NCBI RefSeq assembly: GCF_900117425.1
Contig: NZ_FPEH01000015.1
Coordinates: 124,001-188,000, forward strand
DNA: 64,000 nucleotides
Direction: 5' to 3'
Source of the DNA: Novosphingobium sp. NDB2Meth1
GTDB lineage: Bacteria; Pseudomonadota; Alphaproteobacteria; Sphingomonadales; Sphingomonadaceae
In this document: positions 48,907-58,017 of the stretch, piece after piece
How the letters are laid out: the number at the start of each line of letters is the position of its first letter
How positions within the stretch are numbered: the first letter of the stretch is position 1
Notes under the pieces: model-generated
Database searches by the model: none
The model's input: the letters and a program-made list of their open reading frames with translations, nothing else
Told to the model about the DNA's origin: nothing
Made by a program: the position numbers and the translations under genes

Positions 48907-50847
48907 TTACTGGCCGCCGGTGAGCTGCGTGCGCAGCGCGGCGATGGCGGCGTCGTTGCGCTTCACGCCGACGGCGTCGCGCACCGCCATGCGCAGTTCG
49001 TCGACATATTCGCGGCCGGTGATCTGCCCAAGTTCGAACTTGGCGCGGCCGATGAACGGGTCGTCCGCCTTGAGCACGCCGGGGGTGATCCTGGTCAGCA
49101 CGACCACGAGGAAACCGGCCTTGTCCGGCGCATCGAGCTTCTTGGCGGTGCCCTGCGCCATCTCGAACATCAGCGAGAGCGGCGCGGGGATCTTGGGCTG
49201 CATCGCATTGAGCTGCTCGCGCGGCATGTTGACCGCCTGGGCCGCCGGGACCGCGACGCCGAGGGTCTTGACCGCCTCGGCCAGCGGAACCTTCTTGGCG
49301 AGGGCGGCGAGGAGCTTGTCGGTGGCAGCCTTGGCAGCGCCGTAGCCGCGCGAGGTCTGGAGGTCGGCGGCGACCTTGTCCTTCACTTCGGCAAGCGGCG
49401 GCGGGGCGGCGGGGGTGATCTGGCCGACGTCGAAGATCACGAAACGCTCGCCGGGCTTGAGTTCGGCGACCTGCGGCTGGCCCTCGCGCTCCATGCCGAA
49501 GGCGGCCGGGAGCAGCGGGGTGACATCGGCGTTGGGCTTGATGTCGGGACGGCCCGGGACAGTGCCGTTGGCTTCGAGCGGATCGGTGGTGATGATCGTG
49601 AGCCCGGCGCTCTTGGCCACATCGGCAAGGCCGGTGCCGCTGCCGAAAGCATCGTCGAACTTGGCCGAGAGGTCGGACAGTGCGGCCTTGCGCTTTTCGG
49701 CGGTGATCGCGGTGACAATCTCTGCGCGCGCCTGCTCGAGCGACTTGCCGGGGACCTGCGTGACGCCGTCGAGCCGGATCACGTACCAGCCGAGCGCGCC
49801 CTTGGAGGGCTGGGCAAGCTTGCCCTGCGCGGCGCTGAACACCGCGTCGGCCACGGCGGTCGAGCCCTGGCTGGCGAGGTTCGCGCGGGTGATCGCCGGC
49901 ACCTTGCGCGCCGTGAGCCCCTTGGCAGAAGCAGCCGCATCGATGGCCTTGCCGCCCGCGATTTCAGCCGAAAGCGCCTTGGCGGCGGCTTCGGTCGGCA
50001 CGATCACTTGCGTGAAAGTGCGTGTTTCGGTCGGCGCATAAGTCGCGGCGTTGAGCTTGTAGCGCGCGGCGATCTCGGCATCGCTCGGCGCAGGGACGTT
50101 CTTGAGCGAGGTCTCGTCGAAGATCGCATAGCGGATCGTGCGGCGTTCGGGGCGCTGATAGCGCGCGCCATTCGCCTTGTAGTAGGCAGCGACATCGGTG
50201 TCCGTCGGCGGTGTCTTGGGCGCAAAGGCGGAGGAGGGGATCAACTGGATCTGGCCCTCGCGGCTTTCCTTGAGCACACCGGCGTAACGCATCGCCACGC
50301 TCTGCGGCATCGAGGAGCCGATTCCGGCGGGAATCAGGACCTGCCGCGCCATCAGCCCCTTGGCGAGATCATCGCGCAGAACCGCATCGGAAATGCCCTT
50401 CTGGCCGAGCAGCGCCTTGTAGGCAGTCTGGCTGAACTTGCCGTCGGCGCCCTGGAACGCGGGCATCTTGGCGATTTCGCTGTCAACCAGACGGTTGCTG
50501 ACACCCATGCCGACGCTGCTCTGGCGCGCCCATTCCATCAGCGCGGCGCGGTCGATCAGGCTGTCGACGACCTGCTCGAGGGCGCCTTGCGCGACGAAGT
50601 CCTTCATCGTCACGGCGGGGCTGTCTGCGCGGGCGTTTTCCAGCGCGTTGGTCATCGACCGCTGCACATCGACCGTGCCGATATGAGCCGAACCGACAGT
50701 GGCCGCGCGGTCTGCATTGCCCGCGCCGCCGAACTTGGCGTTGGAAAGGTCAGCCCCCGCGAACGAGAGTGCGATGAGCCCCAGGAACACCAGCGCGAAG
50801 GCGACGCCGATACGGGACTTGGTCATGGAACGGATAAAGCCGAGCAT
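48907..50847 (-). CDS. ppiD: Periplasmic peptidyl-prolyl isomerase/chaperone PpiD (SurA-N domain)
   Basis: A 646-residue membrane-anchored chaperone for proteins leaving the Sec channel. One N-terminal membrane helix (IGVAFALVFLGLIALSFAGA), a SurA-like N-terminal domain (about 35-240) and parvulin-like domains around 260-380 (QVIVPTEAAAKALSAEIAGG; AQPSKGALGWYVIRLDGV). It begins the leftward unit ppiD-trpEGDC, a conserved sphingomonad arrangement. Divergent from tpiA with 218 bp between. Confidence 0.92.
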   Translation of the reverse strand: MLGFIRSMTKSRIGVAFALVFLGLIALSFAGADLSNAKFGGAGNADRAATVGSAHIGTVDVQRSMTNALENARADSPAVTMKDFVAQGALEQVVDSLIDRAALMEWARQSSVGMGVSNRLVDSEIAKMPAFQGADGKFSQTAYKALLGQKGISDAVLRDDLAKGLMARQVLIPAGIGSSMPQSVAMRYAGVLKESREGQIQLIPSSAFAPKTPPTDTDVAAYYKANGARYQRPERRTIRYAIFDETSLKNVPAPSDAEIAARYKLNAATYAPTETRTFTQVIVPTEAAAKALSAEIAGGKAIDAAASAKGLTARKVPAITRANLASQGSTAVADAVFSAAQGKLAQPSKGALGWYVIRLDGVTQVPGKSLEQARAEIVTAITAEKRKAALSDLSAKFDDAFGSGTGLADVAKSAGLTIITTDPLEANGTVPGRPDIKPNADVTPLLPAAFGMEREGQPQVAELKPGERFVIFDVGQITPAAPPPLAEVKDKVAADLQTSRGYGAAKAATDKLLAALAKKVPLAEAVKTLGVAVPAAQAVNMPREQLNAMQPKIPAPLSLMFEMAQGTAKKLDAPDKAGFLVVVLTRITPGVLKADDPFIGRAKFELGQITGREYVDELRMAVRDAVGVKRNDAAIAALRTQLTGGQ

Positions 50848-51027
50848 CGGGGCCTGTCATTAGCAGTGATAGGTTCGGAGCAACTCCTTGGGGCGCATTA
50901 GGGGGCAATGCCAATTCCCGCAATGCCCTGCTCTTTGTGCGGGTTGGCTTCCTCCCGGAAGTTAACCACCAACTTTGCGTAACGCGCGCTTTGCAAACCG
51001 GGCTGCGGTTTGATAGCGGCCCGGGAC

Positions 51028-51069
51028 ATGAGGAGGAATCGCATAGTGATAGCGTGCAAGGTCCTATGA
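51028..51069 (+). CDS. Possible 13-codon leader peptide overlapping tpiA
   Basis: ATG 51028 encodes MRRNRIVIACKVL and stops at TGA 51067-51069, overlapping the tpiA ATG at 51066 (ATGA). AGGAGG at 51031-51036 is too far (29 nt) to serve tpiA but is 9 nt from an in-frame GTG at 51046. It may couple tpiA translation, or the tpiA start may be wrongly placed. Low confidence. Confidence 0.35.
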   Translation: MRRNRIVIACKVL

Positions 51070-51830
51070 GCCAGCGTCCCTACATCGTCGGCAACTGGAA
51101 GATGAACGGCAGCCGGGCCATGCTCGCTGAAGCGCGCGCCATCGACCGTGCGGCGCAGCGCTATCCCGATGTGGAAATCGCGCTTGCGCCGCCGTTTCCG
51201 TTTTTGGGGCCGGTGCGCGAGGCGGTCTCGGCAATCGGCGTCGGCGGGCAGGATTGCCACACTGCGGCCAAGGGCGCGCATACGGGCGACGTATCGGCTG
51301 CCATGCTGGCGGACATCGGCGCGGACTTCGTGATTCTGGGCCACAGCGAGCGCCGCCGCGACCATGGCGAGACCGATGCGCTCGTGCGCGCCAAGGCCGA
51401 AGCCGCGCTGGCGGCGGGCCTGAGCGTGATCATCTGCGTGGGCGAGACGCTGGACGAACGCGATGCGGGCAAGGCCGAGGCGGTTGTTTCCGCGCAGGTC
51501 GACGGTTCGGTGCCTGCTGGCGAAAGCGCCGCCGTTGCCGCTGGTCGGCTCGCGCTGGCCTATGAACCGGTCTGGGCGATCGGCACGGGCCGTGTGGCGG
51601 CGGTGGAAGACGTTGTCGCGATGCACGCCGCTGTCGGCGCGCGGCTGGCCGCGATCTTCAGCGAAGATGCGGACAAGGTGCGCATTCTCTACGGCGGCTC
51701 GGTCAACGGCGAAAACGCGGCGGGCCTGCTTGCAGCAGACGGCGTGCGCGGCGCGCTGGTGGGCGGCGCGAGCCTGACTGCCGACGCCTTCCTGCCGATC
51801 GTGGCGGCGGCTTCGCAGCCGGAAGGCTGA
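51066..51830 (+). CDS. tpiA: Triose-phosphate isomerase
   Basis: A 254-residue TIM-barrel enzyme interconverting DHAP and glyceraldehyde-3-phosphate. Catalytic residues: Lys in GNWKMNG, His in LGHSERRRDHGE, Glu in LAYEPVWAIGTG; the phosphate loop is LYGGSVNGENA and GALVGGASL. The ATG at 51066 fits the family start; see the overlapping leader frame. Followed by secG and pyrG in the same direction. Confidence 0.97.
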   Translation: MSQRPYIVGNWKMNGSRAMLAEARAIDRAAQRYPDVEIALAPPFPFLGPVREAVSAIGVGGQDCHTAAKGAHTGDVSAAMLADIGADFVILGHSERRRDHGETDALVRAKAEAALAAGLSVIICVGETLDERDAGKAEAVVSAQVDGSVPAGESAAVAAGRLALAYEPVWAIGTGRVAAVEDVVAMHAAVGARLAAIFSEDADKVRILYGGSVNGENAAGLLAADGVRGALVGGASLTADAFLPIVAAASQPEG

Positions 51831-51921
51831 TCCCTTCCGGGTTGTGCCGGGCCCTCCTGCGCCCTTGCACGCGGAGCCCCTACGCCCTAGATGCGGCCCA
51901 TTCTTTTCAGGTTGACCCGCG

Positions 51922-52353
51922 ATGTCTCTCTTCATTTTCCTTACCGTCGTGCAGGCGCTGGTGGCTGCCGCGCTCGTCGGCGTGATTCTCATCCAGAAGT
52001 CGGAAGGCGGCGGCCTCGGCGTGGGCGGCAGCCCGGCGGGCTTCATGTCGGCGCGCGGCGCTGCCGATTTCCTGACCCGCGCCACGACGGTGCTGGCGAC
52101 CCTGTTCGTCGGACTCAGCATCCTGCTGGCCGCGCTCGCGGTGGGTACGACTTCGGGCCGCGAGATCGATACGTCGCTGCAGCGGACCGCGCCGGCCATT
52201 CCGGCAGACCCGCTGGCGCCGGCGCAGGGCGTTCCGGCGGCTGGTCCGGCTGAAACGCAGCCTGCTCCTGCTGCGGCACCGGCAGCACCCGCCAAGAGCG
52301 CCCCGGCGAAGGGAGCGGCGGCCGATCCGCTTGCGGGCGGCGCCAAGCAGTAA
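51922..52353 (+). CDS. secG: Preprotein translocase subunit SecG
   Basis: A 143-residue Sec channel subunit. Two membrane helices (FIFLTVVQALVAAALVGVIL and ATTVLATLFVGLSILLAALA) around the conserved loop LIQKSEGGGLGVGGSPAGFM. The C-terminus is an Ala/Pro-rich tail (PAPAAAPAAPAKSAPAKG), longer than in enterobacteria but common in alphaproteobacteria. tpiA-secG-pyrG is a conserved order. Confidence 0.95.
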   Translation: MSLFIFLTVVQALVAAALVGVILIQKSEGGGLGVGGSPAGFMSARGAADFLTRATTVLATLFVGLSILLAALAVGTTSGREIDTSLQRTAPAIPADPLAPAQGVPAAGPAETQPAPAAAPAAPAKSAPAKGAAADPLAGGAKQ

Positions 52354-52389
52354 GGCATAGACGCCGGACTTTCCGGCACCATTTCACCT

Positions 52390-52424
52390 GTGCTCCTGGC
52401 CGCTCGCGTGGCGGACGGGAGCAC
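52390..52424 (+). terminator. Probable terminator between secG and pyrG
   Basis: GTGCTCC (52390) pairs with GGGAGCAC (to 52424), with an inner CCGC/GGCGG stem, followed by a T-rich GTGTTTGTTTTC. It may reduce read-through into pyrG. Confidence 0.65.
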
Positions 52425-52527
52425 GTGTTTGTTTTCAAGAGCTTCCGCTCCGCCTGTGGATTGCGACCGGGAATCCGGCGCAGACCGCTTGCGCATGCAG
52501 AGCCTAAGACGGTAAGGCCCACCTCCC

Positions 52528-54159
52528 ATGGCGCGGTTCATTTTCATCACCGGCGGCGTGGTTTCCTCGCTTGGCAAGGGCCTCATGGCAGCGAGCCTCG
52601 CGGCGCTGCTGCAGGCGCGCGGCTTCCGGGTGCGAATCCGCAAGTTCGACCCCTATCTCAACGTCGATCCGGGCACGATGAGCCCCTACCAGCACGGCGA
52701 AGTCTTCGTGACCGACGACGGCGCTGAGACGGACCTCGATCTGGGGCACTACGAGCGCTTCACCGGCGTTTCAGCGCGCCAGTCGGACAACATCACTTCG
52801 GGCCGCATCTACCGCGACATCATCGCCAAGGAGCGCCGCGGCGATTACCTAGGCGCGACGGTGCAGGTGATCCCGCACGTGACCGACGCGATCAAGACCT
52901 TCGCCAAGGACGAGACCGACGACCTCGACTTCGTGCTGTGCGAGATCGGCGGCACGGTGGGCGATATCGAGAGCCTGCCGTTCATCGAGGCGATCCGCCA
53001 GCTGCGCAACGAACTGGGCCGCGAGGCGACCTGCTTCGTCCACGTGACGCTGGTGCCCTATATCGCCGCGGCGGGCGAGCTGAAGACCAAACCGACCCAG
53101 CATTCGGTGCGCGAGCTGACGGGACTTGGCATCCAGCCCGATATCCTGCTCTGCCGCTGCGAGAAGCCGCTGCCGGACAACGAGCGGGCGAAAATCGCTC
53201 TGTTCTGCAACGTGCGCAAGGAAGCGGTGATCCCGGCGCTCGATGCGAGCAGCATCTATTCGGTGCCGCTGCAGTACCATGGCGAAGGGCTCGACTCGGA
53301 AGTGCTGCGGCATTTCGGGCTTGGTAGTGCGGAGCCTGTGCTGTCGCGCTGGACCGACATCGTCGACCGCCACCAGAACCCCGAAGGCGAAGTGACCATT
53401 GGCGTCGTCGGCAAGTATGTCGGCCTGCAGGATGCCTACAAGTCGCTGAACGAGGCGCTGGTGCATGGCGGCATGGCGAACCGGGTGAAGGTCAATATCC
53501 GCTGGATCGACGCCGAGATCTTCGAGAAGGACGACGCCGAGATCGCGGCCTATCTGGAACCGATGCACGGCATTCTGGTGCCCGGCGGCTTCGGCGAGCG
53601 CGGAACCGAAGGCAAGATCGCCAGCGTGCGCTTTGCGCGAGAGCGGGGCGTGCCGTTCTTCGGCATCTGCCTCGGCATGCAGATGGCCTGCATCGAAGGC
53701 GCGCGGAACCTTGCCGGGATCGAAGGCGCCAGCTCTACCGAGTTCGGGCCTTCGGAAGAGCCTGTGGTCGGCATCATCACCGAGTGGATGACGCCCGAGG
53801 GCCTTGAAACGCGCGCGGCAGGCGGCGATCTGGGCGGCACGATGCGGCTTGGCGCCTATGAGGCGCAGCTTTCGGGCAACAGCCATGTCGCGCAGATCTA
53901 CGGTTCGAACGCGATCAGCGAGCGGCACCGCCACCGCTACGAAGTCAACGTGGCCTACCGCGAGCGACTGGAGGCGAAGGGCCTCGTCTTCTCGGGCATG
54001 TCGCCCGACGGCCTGCTGCCGGAAATCGTCGAGCGGCCGGACCATCCGTGGTTTATCGGGGTGCAGTTCCATCCCGAGCTGAAGAGCCGCCCGTTCGAGC
54101 CGCATCCGCTGTTCAAGAGCTTTATCACCGCTGCCGTGAAGCAGGCCAGATTGGTCTGA
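52528..54159 (+). CDS. pyrG: CTP synthase
   Basis: A 543-residue enzyme that aminates UTP to CTP. Synthetase domain with [19 protein letters not shown] at the start and [20 protein letters not shown]; the linker at about residue 265; the amidotransferase domain with [10 protein letters not shown], the nucleophile Cys in [10 protein letters not shown], and [11 protein letters not shown]. Full length. The Crp-like gene follows 44 nt later. Confidence 0.98.
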   Translation: MARFIFITGGVVSSLGKGLMAASLAALLQARGFRVRIRKFDPYLNVDPGTMSPYQHGEVFVTDDGAETDLDLGHYERFTGVSARQSDNITSGRIYRDIIAKERRGDYLGATVQVIPHVTDAIKTFAKDETDDLDFVLCEIGGTVGDIESLPFIEAIRQLRNELGREATCFVHVTLVPYIAAAGELKTKPTQHSVRELTGLGIQPDILLCRCEKPLPDNERAKIALFCNVRKEAVIPALDASSIYSVPLQYHGEGLDSEVLRHFGLGSAEPVLSRWTDIVDRHQNPEGEVTIGVVGKYVGLQDAYKSLNEALVHGGMANRVKVNIRWIDAEIFEKDDAEIAAYLEPMHGILVPGGFGERGTEGKIASVRFARERGVPFFGICLGMQMACIEGARNLAGIEGASSTEFGPSEEPVVGIITEWMTPEGLETRAAGGDLGGTMRLGAYEAQLSGNSHVAQIYGSNAISERHRHRYEVNVAYRERLEAKGLVFSGMSPDGLLPEIVERPDHPWFIGVQFHPELKSRPFEPHPLFKSFITAAVKQARLV

Positions 54160-54203
54160 GGGCCTCGTCTGATCGGGCGGGCGGCGCCAGAGGGGGACTT
54201 TGC

Positions 54204-54887
54204 ATGGACGCTGCCACACTCGCCCAAATGCTCAGCGCGCAGAGCCTGCTGGCGGGATGCGCTGCAGAGGAGCTGGCCGATATCGCCGCGCGGGGCACGG
54301 TGCGCAGCTTCAAGCCCGGCACCTCGATCATCCTGCAGGGCGATCCGGGCGACACATTGTGGATCGTGCTGAAGGGCCTCGCGCGGGTGAGCATGGTGGC
54401 CGCCAATGGCCGCGAGATCGTGCTCGATTATGCCGAGCGCGGCGCGGTGCTGGGGGAGATCGCGTTTCTCGATGGCGGCGAGCGGACGGCGACGGTCGAG
54501 GCGATCGAGCCGGTCGAGGCGCTGGGGCTGACGCGCGCGGCCTTTGGCGAGATCGTCGGCAAGCATCAGGGCCTCGCGATGCGGCTGCTGCAGGCGATGG
54601 CGCGGCGGCTCAGGCAGAACAACACGGTGATCGAGGCAGACCGCGCCTATACCTCGGGGCCGCGGCTGGCGCGCTTCCTGCTGCGGCTGATGATGGGCGG
54701 CGAGGATGAGACGCGGCTGAAGATCGCGCTGAGCCAGGGCGAACTCGGCAACTTCGCCGGCATGTCGCGCGAGCAGATCAACCGCCAGCTTTCGGCGTGG
54801 GCGGACGGCGGGATCGTCGCGCTCAAGAGCGGGCAGGTGACGGTGCTCGACCGCGAGGCGCTCGTCGATATTGCCGAGGCTTGGTAA
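54204..54887 (+). CDS. Crp/Fnr-family transcription regulator
   Basis: A 227-residue regulator. Cyclic-nucleotide-type sensory barrel at about 15-125 (FKPGTSIILQGDPGDTLWIVLKGLARVSM, GAVLGEIAFLDGGERTATVEA), dimer helix 130-150 and a C-terminal helix-turn-helix (SQGELGNFAGMSREQINRQL). No Fe-S cysteine cluster typical of Fnr, so a Crp-like ligand or none is more likely. ATG 54204 follows AGAGGGGGA. Confidence 0.87.
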   Translation: MDAATLAQMLSAQSLLAGCAAEELADIAARGTVRSFKPGTSIILQGDPGDTLWIVLKGLARVSMVAANGREIVLDYAERGAVLGEIAFLDGGERTATVEAIEPVEALGLTRAAFGEIVGKHQGLAMRLLQAMARRLRQNNTVIEADRAYTSGPRLARFLLRLMMGGEDETRLKIALSQGELGNFAGMSREQINRQLSAWADGGIVALKSGQVTVLDREALVDIAEAW

Positions 54888-54939
54888 GCGTATACGAATA
54901 CACAGTTTCCGTCGGGACGGTGCACGGTACCATGGCGGC

Positions 54940-56259
54940 ATGATCCGCCATCTCACGCTCGCCGCGCTGCTTGCGCTACCCGGTCTCGCTCATGCCGAGC
55001 AGCCCCTGCCGATCACCGACGGGGTCAGCGCGGTCAAGCATCCCGCATGGTCGAAGCGGGCGACGATCTACGAAGTCAACATCCGGCAATACACGCCGGA
55101 AGGCACCTTCCGCGCCTTCGAGCGGCACTTGCCGCGCCTGCGCAAGATGGGGGTGGATGTGCTGTGGATCATGCCGGTCAACCCGATTGCGAAGAAGGAA
55201 CGCAAGGGCTCGCTCGGCAGCTATTACGCGGTGAGCGACTACCTCGCGGTGAACCCGGAATACGGCGACATGGCCGACTTCAAGCATCTGGTGGCGCAGG
55301 CGCACCGGCAAGGGTTCAAGGTGATCCTCGACTGGGTGGCGAACCATACGGGGTGGGACCATGTCTGGACCCGCGAGCATCCTGACTGGTACAAGCGCAA
55401 CGCGGCGGGCGAGCTTGAGGGGTATCACTATACCGACCTCAGCGACCACCACGAGGAAACCTGGGCCGATGTGATCGGGCTCGACTACAGCAAGCAGGCC
55501 GTGCGCGACGGGATGATCGCGGCGATGGCGTTCTGGCTGAAGGAAGCCGATATCGACGGGTTCCGCTGCGATGTGGCGTGGACCCTTCCGGTAGCGTTCT
55601 GGGAGCAGGCGCGGGCCGAACTCGATGCGGTGAAGCCGGTGTTCATGCTGGCCGAGGCCGATACGCCCGAAATGCAGGCGCGCGCCTTCGACATGACCTA
55701 TGACTGGAAGCTCTATCACCTGCTGATCGATGTCGCGAAAGGCAAGGCGGATGCGCGCGATCTGGCAAAGCACTATACGGCGCCGGCGCGGGTCTATCCG
55801 GCGGGTGCGATGCGGATGACTTTCACCAGCAACCACGACGAGAATTCGTGGAACGGCACCGACAAGGAGCTTTATGGCGACGGTGCCGACGCTATGGCCG
55901 TGCTGGCGGCGACGCTGCCGGGCATGCCGCTGGTCTATTCAGGACAGGAAGATGGGCTGAACAAGCGCCTCAAGTTCTTCGACAAGGATCCGATCGTGTG
56001 GGGCAAGCATGCCCGCGCGCCGTTCTATGCCTCGCTGCTGGCGCTGAAGCACGCGCATCCGGCGCTGACGAGCGAGCATGTGCCGGGCAATCTCGAACTG
56101 ATCGAGACGGGCAACCCCAATGTCTTCGCGTTTCGCCGGATCAAGGGCGCGGACCGGGTACGGGTTGAGGTCAACGTCTCGGGTGAGGCGCAGCGCTATA
56201 CCGTGGCGGGGAAGGCGCGCAGCCTCGCGCCCTGGCGCTGGGTGATAGCGGCCAAATAG
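54940..56259 (+). CDS. Exported GH13 alpha-amylase-family glycosidase
   Basis: A 439-residue glycoside hydrolase with a signal peptide (MIRHLTLAALLALPGLAHA). The GH13 barrel motifs are present: DWVANHTGWDH (region I), nucleophile Asp in GFRCDVAW (II), general acid Glu in MLAEADT (III) and Asp in TSNHDEN (IV). It most resembles periplasmic alpha-amylases acting on short alpha-1,4-glucans. Only 52 bp separate it from the Crp-like gene, so control by that regulator is possible. Confidence 0.92.
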   Translation: MIRHLTLAALLALPGLAHAEQPLPITDGVSAVKHPAWSKRATIYEVNIRQYTPEGTFRAFERHLPRLRKMGVDVLWIMPVNPIAKKERKGSLGSYYAVSDYLAVNPEYGDMADFKHLVAQAHRQGFKVILDWVANHTGWDHVWTREHPDWYKRNAAGELEGYHYTDLSDHHEETWADVIGLDYSKQAVRDGMIAAMAFWLKEADIDGFRCDVAWTLPVAFWEQARAELDAVKPVFMLAEADTPEMQARAFDMTYDWKLYHLLIDVAKGKADARDLAKHYTAPARVYPAGAMRMTFTSNHDENSWNGTDKELYGDGADAMAVLAATLPGMPLVYSGQEDGLNKRLKFFDKDPIVWGKHARAPFYASLLALKHAHPALTSEHVPGNLELIETGNPNVFAFRRIKGADRVRVEVNVSGEAQRYTVAGKARSLAPWRWVIAAK

Positions 56260-56283
56260 GGGGCGGCCCCGCGGGACCGCCCC
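56259..56283. terminator. Hairpin between convergent amylase and hsp20 genes
   Basis: GGGGCGGCCC pairs with GGGACCGCCCC across CGC, with one mismatch. The T-tract is weak. It probably ends transcription from both sides. Confidence 0.55.
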
Positions 56284-56293
56284 TCTGTTCGGC

Positions 56294-56761
56294 TTACGCG
56301 GCGGCGCTGCTGTCGCCTTCGACGACGGTGAGCGGCTTGGCGTTGCTGCCGCCGATCAGCACCTTCTTGGGCTTCATCGCCTCGGGCACTTCGCGCACGA
56401 GATCGATCACGAGCAGGCCGTCAGCAAGGTCAGCGCTTTCGACGCGGACGAAATCGGCAAGCTCGAACCGGCGCTCGAACGCGCGGTTGGCGATGCCGAC
56501 GTGGAGGAAGTGGCCGTCCTGCGCCTCGGTACGCTGGCCCTTGATCACCAGGAGGTTCTGCTGCGCGGTGATGTCGAGGTCGTGCGGCTTGAACCCGGCG
56601 ACGGCGAGCGTGATGCGATATTCGTCATCGCCGCGGCGTTCGATGTTGAACGGAGGGTAATTGTCGCCGGCATTGGCACGGGCCTGGCGTTCGAGCAGGT
56701 CGAACAGGCGGTCAAAGCCCACGGTGGAGCGGCGATAGGGGGTGAAGTCGAAACGTTCCAT
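56294..56761 (-). CDS. Hsp20/alpha-crystallin small heat-shock protein (IbpA-like)
   Basis: A 155-residue holdase that binds unfolding proteins during heat stress. N-terminal FDFTPYRRSTVGFDRLFDLLE is typical of alphaproteobacterial class A sHsps; the alpha-crystallin domain spans about 36-125 (PPFNIERRGDDEYRITLAVAG, FLHVGIANRAFERRFELAD), and an IGG segment near the C-terminus takes the place of the IxI motif. GAGGA lies 8-9 nt before the ATG, sequestered in a ROSE-type hairpin. Confidence 0.95.
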   Translation of the reverse strand: MERFDFTPYRRSTVGFDRLFDLLERQARANAGDNYPPFNIERRGDDEYRITLAVAGFKPHDLDITAQQNLLVIKGQRTEAQDGHFLHVGIANRAFERRFELADFVRVESADLADGLLVIDLVREVPEAMKPKKVLIGGSNAKPLTVVEGDSSAAA

Positions 56762-56835
56762 GGTTGCAATCCTCGTGCTTGAGCAATTGGCATTCGGGCC
56801 GGACCCGAAATGGCGCCCGGCGGTTCTCTTGTGGC
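56762..56835 (-). promoter_or_regulatory. ROSE-type RNA thermometer in the hsp20 leader
   Basis: In the minus-strand mRNA, CAAUUGCUC (56789-56781) pairs with GAGGAUUG (56774-56767) around the loop AAGCAC, leaving one bulged G inside UUGCU opposite the ribosome site AGGA. This is the signature of the ROSE 3' hairpin. Upstream, UUCGGG and CCCGAA form a second, perfect 6 bp stem. Heating should melt the weak hairpin and free the ribosome site. Confidence 0.85.
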
Positions 56836-56869
56836 CATGCCCGCCTTGCGGCGCATGACACGAACAACC

Positions 56870-56898
56870 ATGTGTGTTAGCGATTTTGCGTTTTCAAG
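56870..56898 (-). promoter_or_regulatory. Possible RpoH promoter of hsp20
   Basis: CTTGAAA at 56898-56892 (minus strand) is a perfect RpoH -35 box; the -10 region 15 bp further (CACACAT) matches poorly. It overlaps the leader of the divergent grxC. Confidence 0.4.
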
Positions 56899-56906
56899 AG
56901 GTCCCC

Positions 56907-57185
56907 ATGAGCGAAGCTGCCAACCCCACTGCCACTGTCGAGATCTACACCAAGTGGGGCTGCCCCTATTGCAGCCGCGCGCTGGCGCTGCTCGGCCGCA
57001 AGGGCGTGAACGTCACCGAATACGACATCACGTTTGGCGGCGAAAAGCGCAAGGAGATGCTCGAGCGCGCGCCGGAAGCAATGACCGTGCCGCAGATTTT
57101 CATCAACGGCCGGCATGTCGGTGGTTCGGACGATCTGGCGGCGCTGGACGCGGCGGGCGAGCTTGATCCCATGCTCGCGGCATGA
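56907..57185 (+). CDS. grxC: Glutaredoxin 3
   Basis: A 92-residue thiol-disulfide oxidoreductase with the dithiol active site CPYC (Cys19/Cys22 in KWGCPYCSRAL), the cis-Pro loop MTVPQIFINGRHVGGSDDL for glutathione, and the class I glutaredoxin length. ATG 56907 follows AAGAGG. It overlaps the next gene by 4 nt (ATGA). Confidence 0.95.
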   Translation: MSEAANPTATVEIYTKWGCPYCSRALALLGRKGVNVTEYDITFGGEKRKEMLERAPEAMTVPQIFINGRHVGGSDDLAALDAAGELDPMLAA

Positions 57186-58012
57186 GCGCTGACATGCGGC
57201 GCGTCGCGCTGCTGCAGATGACGACGGGGATCGACCCCGTTGCCAATGCATCGACCATGGCGCGCGCGGCGGAGCAGGCGGCGGGTGAGGGGGCACTGAT
57301 GCTGTTCACGCCCGAAATGTCCGGCCTGCTCGATCGGGACCGCGCGCGTGGCAGCCGCCATGTGGTGGCGGAAGACGAAAGCCCGGTGCTGGCCGAAGTC
57401 CGCAATGCGGCCACAAAGGCGGGTATCTGGGTCCATATCGGCAGCCTTGCGGTGCAGGCGGACGGCACGCGGTGGGCCAACCGGGCCTTCGTGATCACGC
57501 CGACGGGCGACATTGCGGCGCGCTATGACAAGATCCACATGTTCGATGTCGATCTGGCAACGGGCGAGACCTGGCGCGAATCCGCCGCCTATCAGCCGGG
57601 CGAGGCGGTGGTGACGGTGGACGACACGCCGCTGGGGCGGCTGGGCCTTGCCATCTGCTACGACATCCGGTTCCCTGCGCTGTTCGAGGCGCTGGGGCAG
57701 AAACGCTGCGATACCATCGCCATCCCGGCCGCTTTCACCGTGCCGACGGGCCGCGCGCATTGGCATCTGATGCAGCGGGCGCGGGCGGTCGAGGCCAGCG
57801 CTTTCGTGGTATCAGCTGCACAAGTGGGCCGGCACGAAGATGGGCGCGAGACCTATGGGCACAGCCTGGTGGTCGATCCTTGGGGCGATGTGGTGCTCGA
57901 CATGGGCGGCGAGGGCGGTCTGGGTTTCGCCGATGTGGACCTTGCCCGAATTGCCGAGGTGCGCGCGCAGGTGCCCAGTCTTGCCAACCGGCGGCCGATC
58001 CCTACATCCTGA
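57182..58012 (+). CDS. Carbon-nitrogen hydrolase (Nit1/Nit2-like, nitrilase superfamily)
   Basis: A 276-residue amidase. The Glu-Lys-Cys triad is visible: Glu in MLFTPEMSGLL, Lys in ARYDKIHMFDV and Cys in GLAICYDIRFPALFE. Best match is to Nit-type omega-amidases or deaminated-glutathione amidase, which fits the neighbouring glutaredoxin. It overlaps grxC by 4 nt and is followed within 5 nt by the DUF1178 gene, so the three form one operon. Confidence 0.9.
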   Translation: MSADMRRVALLQMTTGIDPVANASTMARAAEQAAGEGALMLFTPEMSGLLDRDRARGSRHVVAEDESPVLAEVRNAATKAGIWVHIGSLAVQADGTRWANRAFVITPTGDIAARYDKIHMFDVDLATGETWRESAAYQPGEAVVTVDDTPLGRLGLAICYDIRFPALFEALGQKRCDTIAIPAAFTVPTGRAHWHLMQRARAVEASAFVVSAAQVGRHEDGRETYGHSLVVDPWGDVVLDMGGEGGLGFADVDLARIAEVRAQVPSLANRRPIPTS

Positions 58013-58017
58013 TCAAG

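Noticed and set aside
47340..50900. A tryptophan attenuator or leader peptide for the trp genes
   Set aside because: trpE starts 5 nt after ppiD; no leader frame with tandem Trp codons and no terminator/antiterminator pair is seen before ppiD or trpE.
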